A DNA stretch of 64,000 nt from Streptomyces griseoruber (GTDB lineage: Bacteria > Actinomycetota > Actinomycetes > Streptomycetales > Streptomycetaceae), in contig NZ_KQ948764.1 in assembly GCF_001514205.1 (NCBI RefSeq), forward strand, positions 629,882 to 693,881, given 5' to 3'. Positions within the stretch are counted from its first letter, which is position 1; each line of letters opens with the position of its first letter. The notes under the pieces were generated by a model. It had not been told where the DNA came from and did no database searches. It worked only from the letters and a program-made list of their open reading frames with translations. Below, piece by piece: positions 62,376-64,000 of the stretch. The translations under genes were made by a program, and so were the position numbers.

Positions 62376-63648
62376 TGCCGCGGCAGGCAACGTCTGCCCG
62401 TCAAGGAGCGGCGTCCGGTGCGTGCTCTCGGCGTGCCGGCCGGAAGTCCTCGTACTGGACGTACTTGGGCTTTCGGCCGGTGCGGCGAGAGTGCGTGCCG
62501 GGCGTCGCGACGGGGCGAACGTTGCCTGCCGCGGCACTAGCGCGCGCAGCGGCACCCTGCCGGCGCGGACAGGCGAAACACCCCGCACACGACTGCACCC
62601 CGGTGCCTGGTGGCTCTGGTCCCTCTCCCTCGGCACGGCAGCCACCCGCACCACCAATCCCCTCCTCCTCTCCCTCCTCCTCGCCACCTCCGCCTACGTC
62701 GTGGTCACCTGCCGCCCCCGCACCCCCGCCCCCTGGGCCCGCTCCTACCCCGCCTTCCTCGAACTCGCCCTCGCCGTCATAGCCATCCGGCTCCTCTTCA
62801 CCGTCGCCCTCGGCTCCCCCGTCCCCGGCAGCCACACCCTCCTCACCCTCCCCGAGGTCCCCCTCCCCACCTGGGCGCAGGGCATCCGCCTGGGCGGCCG
62901 GGTCACCGCCGAGGCTCTCCTCTTCTCCTTCTACGACGCCCTCCGCCTCGCCACCCTCCTCGTCTGCGTCGGCGCGGCGAACGCCCTCGCCAGCCCGTCC
63001 CGGCTGCTCACATCGCTCCCCGGCGCCCTGTACGAGACCGGGGTCGCCGTGGTCGTGGCGCTCACCTTCGCCCCGAACCTCATCGCCGACGTCCACCGCC
63101 TGCGCGCCGCCCGCCGTCTGCGAGGCCGCCCGGACCGGGGCGTACGGGGCCTGCTCCAGGTGGGCCTGCCGGTCCTCGAAGGCGCCCTCGAACGCTCCGT
63201 CGCCCTCGCCGCCGCGATGGACGCCCGCGGCTACGGCCGTACCGCCGAGGTCCCCGCCCCCGTCCGCCGTACGACGGCCGTCCTCACCCTCGGCGGCCTG
63301 CTCGGCGTGTGCGCGGGAACGTACGGACTCCTCACCGCGGCCGGAGCGGCGTACGGCCTGCCCCTCCTCCTCGCCGGTCTCGCCGCCGCGCTCGCCGGAC
63401 TGCGCCTCGGCGGCCGCCGCTCCCCCCGCACCCGCTACCGTCCCGACCGCTGGACCCCGCGCGCCCTGCTCGTCGCGGCCTCCGGCATGGCGACGGCCGC
63501 CCTCCTCACCCTCGCCGCCACCGCGGACCCGGCGGCCCTGCACCCCGGTGTCGTCCCGCTCACCGCACCCACCCTCCCCCTCTGGCCGGCCGCGGCGGTC
63601 CTCCTCGGTCTCCTGCCCGCCTTCCTGTCCAAGGAGCAGCCGTCGTGA
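62368..63648 (+). CDS. ecfT: Energy-coupling factor transporter permease EcfT (CbiQ-like), with MITE-derived N-terminal extension
   Basis: 426 aa from ATG 62368, overlapping the previous stop (ATGCCTAG). Codons 3-57 come from the MITE; before insertion the protein would have started MPSARSGTLPARTGE. The rest has five or six helices (LWSLSLGTAATRTTNPLLLS onward) and the EcfT coupling motif ARG in AAMDARGYGRT near residue 290. EcfT joins the two ATPases with a substrate-binding S component; no S component is in the window. The tail overlaps the ATPase start (GTGA). Whether the extended N-terminus is translated or an internal start is used cannot be told. Confidence 0.88.
   Translation: MPSAAAGNVCPSRSGVRCVLSACRPEVLVLDVLGLSAGAARVRAGRRDGANVACRGTSARSGTLPARTGETPRTRLHPGAWWLWSLSLGTAATRTTNPLLLSLLLATSAYVVVTCRPRTPAPWARSYPAFLELALAVIAIRLLFTVALGSPVPGSHTLLTLPEVPLPTWAQGIRLGGRVTAEALLFSFYDALRLATLLVCVGAANALASPSRLLTSLPGALYETGVAVVVALTFAPNLIADVHRLRAARRLRGRPDRGVRGLLQVGLPVLEGALERSVALAAAMDARGYGRTAEVPAPVRRTTAVLTLGGLLGVCAGTYGLLTAAGAAYGLPLLLAGLAAALAGLRLGGRRSPRTRYRPDRWTPRALLVAASGMATAALLTLAATADPAALHPGVVPLTAPTLPLWPAAAVLLGLLPAFLSKEQPS
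62372..62540 (+). mobile_element. 169-bp MITE, copy 2, inserted in the start of ecfT
   Basis: Identical to copy 1 in inverted orientation. It begins at the CTAG containing the stop of the SCO2322-type gene and ends at a second CTAG. The insert is read in frame by ecfT (165 nt = 55 codons, no stop). TIRs are as in copy 1. Confidence 0.9.
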
Positions 63649-64000
63649 TCCGCTTCGAGCAGGTGTCCGTGACCTACGACGGCCTGCCCCATCCCAGCCT
63701 CCGCGATGTCGACCTCACCATCCCCGAGGGGGAACTCGTCCTCCTCGCGGGCCCGTCCGGCGCCGGCAAGTCCACGCTCCTCGGCGCGGTCTCGGGCCTG
63801 GTGCCGCACTTCACCGGCGGCACCCTGCGCGGCCGGGTCACGGTCGACGGCCGGGACACCCGTACCCACAAGCCGCGCGAACTCGCCGATGTCGTGGGCA
63901 CGGTGGGCCAGGACCCGCTGTCCCACTTCGTGACGGACACGGTGGAGGACGAACTGGCGTACGGCATGGAGTCGCTCGGCCTGCCGCCGGCCGTGATGCG
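63645..64000 (+). CDS. ECF transporter ATP-binding protein (3' partial)
   Basis: Starts at GTG 63645 in overlap with ecfT and runs off the right end; 118 codons are visible. It opens MIRFEQVSVTYDGLPHPSL, with Walker A AGPSGAGKSTLLG and a Q-loop GTVGQDPLSHFVTDTVEDEL, the form typical of EcfA/CbiO ATPases. The signature, Walker B and a probable second domain lie outside the window. It powers the transporter with EcfT under the cobalamin riboswitch. Confidence 0.92.
   Translation, partial: MIRFEQVSVTYDGLPHPSLRDVDLTIPEGELVLLAGPSGAGKSTLLGAVSGLVPHFTGGTLRGRVTVDGRDTRTHKPRELADVVGTVGQDPLSHFVTDTVEDELAYGMESLGLPPAVM

Overview
The window is high-GC actinobacterial chromosome, almost certainly Streptomyces. 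The signs are pervasive G/C third positions, many GTG, TTG and one CTG starts with 4-nt stop/start overlaps, and characteristic families: SARP regulator, DUF397 protein, LLM/F420 oxidoreductase, SigE-type sigma factor, SCO2322 family protein and an RNase HI/CobC-type fusion. No rRNA or tRNA gene was seen. Two riboswitches (TPP and cobalamin) and the RNase P RNA gene are present.

Layout. 1-8.6 kb is ordinary backbone: a partial serine hydrolase, Rsm22-like methyltransferase, SDR, D-Ala-D-Ala carboxypeptidase, a FtsX-type ABC permease/ATPase pair, SnoaL-like, DoxX and MazG-like proteins. 8.6-25.1 kb is an accessory island made of intact secreted-carbohydrase genes and many gene fragments. It carries a PL5-like alginate lyase, a GH19 chitinase and a beta-helix glycosidase, each with a ricin-type lectin domain. 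Among them lies a SARP-type regulator that is predicted to be membrane-anchored with its own lectin domain outside the cell, and a ROK repressor. The island also has a PT-HINT polymorphic toxin with a likely immunity gene, a YefM/YoeB toxin-antitoxin pair, and broken pieces of IS1182- and IS1634-like transposases, TPR regulators, DUF5753 regulators and a helicase. It ends against rnpB.

25.1-50.8 kb returns to backbone: an EamA exporter with an AraC regulator, a MerR regulator, RNB ribonuclease, YaaA, KDPG aldolase, RNase H/phosphatase, a zinc-ribbon coiled coil and Nif3; then a hydratase/ADH/SDR operon, a two-component system, an MFS transporter, a sigma/membrane-protein pair, an amidase and an F420 oxidoreductase. 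50.8-54.1 kb is a three-gene GT4/methyltransferase/alpha-alpha-barrel operon. 54.2-58.7 kb holds a KstR-like TetR regulator, a TPP riboswitch in front of a frameshifted GyrB-like gene, a 17-bp minisatellite and a ferredoxin/aldehyde dehydrogenase operon. Three near-identical KstR-like operators tie the regulator to the hydratase operon, to the ferredoxin/ALDH operon and to its own locus.

59.3-64 kb is a cobalamin-riboswitch operon: a surface protein with a terpene-cyclase or transcobalamin-like fold, an SCO2322 family protein, EcfT and EcfA. Two identical 169-bp inverted MITE copies have landed at CTAG sites here. One has added 55 in-frame codons to the start of ecfT.

How parts may work together: the lectin-tagged hydrolases plus the lectin-tagged membrane regulator look like a polysaccharide sensing-and-degradation locus. 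The 60-64 kb operon looks like a B12 or cobalt capture and import system. The KstR-like regulon looks like lipid or steroid-type side-chain oxidation. All three are inferences from sequence and context.
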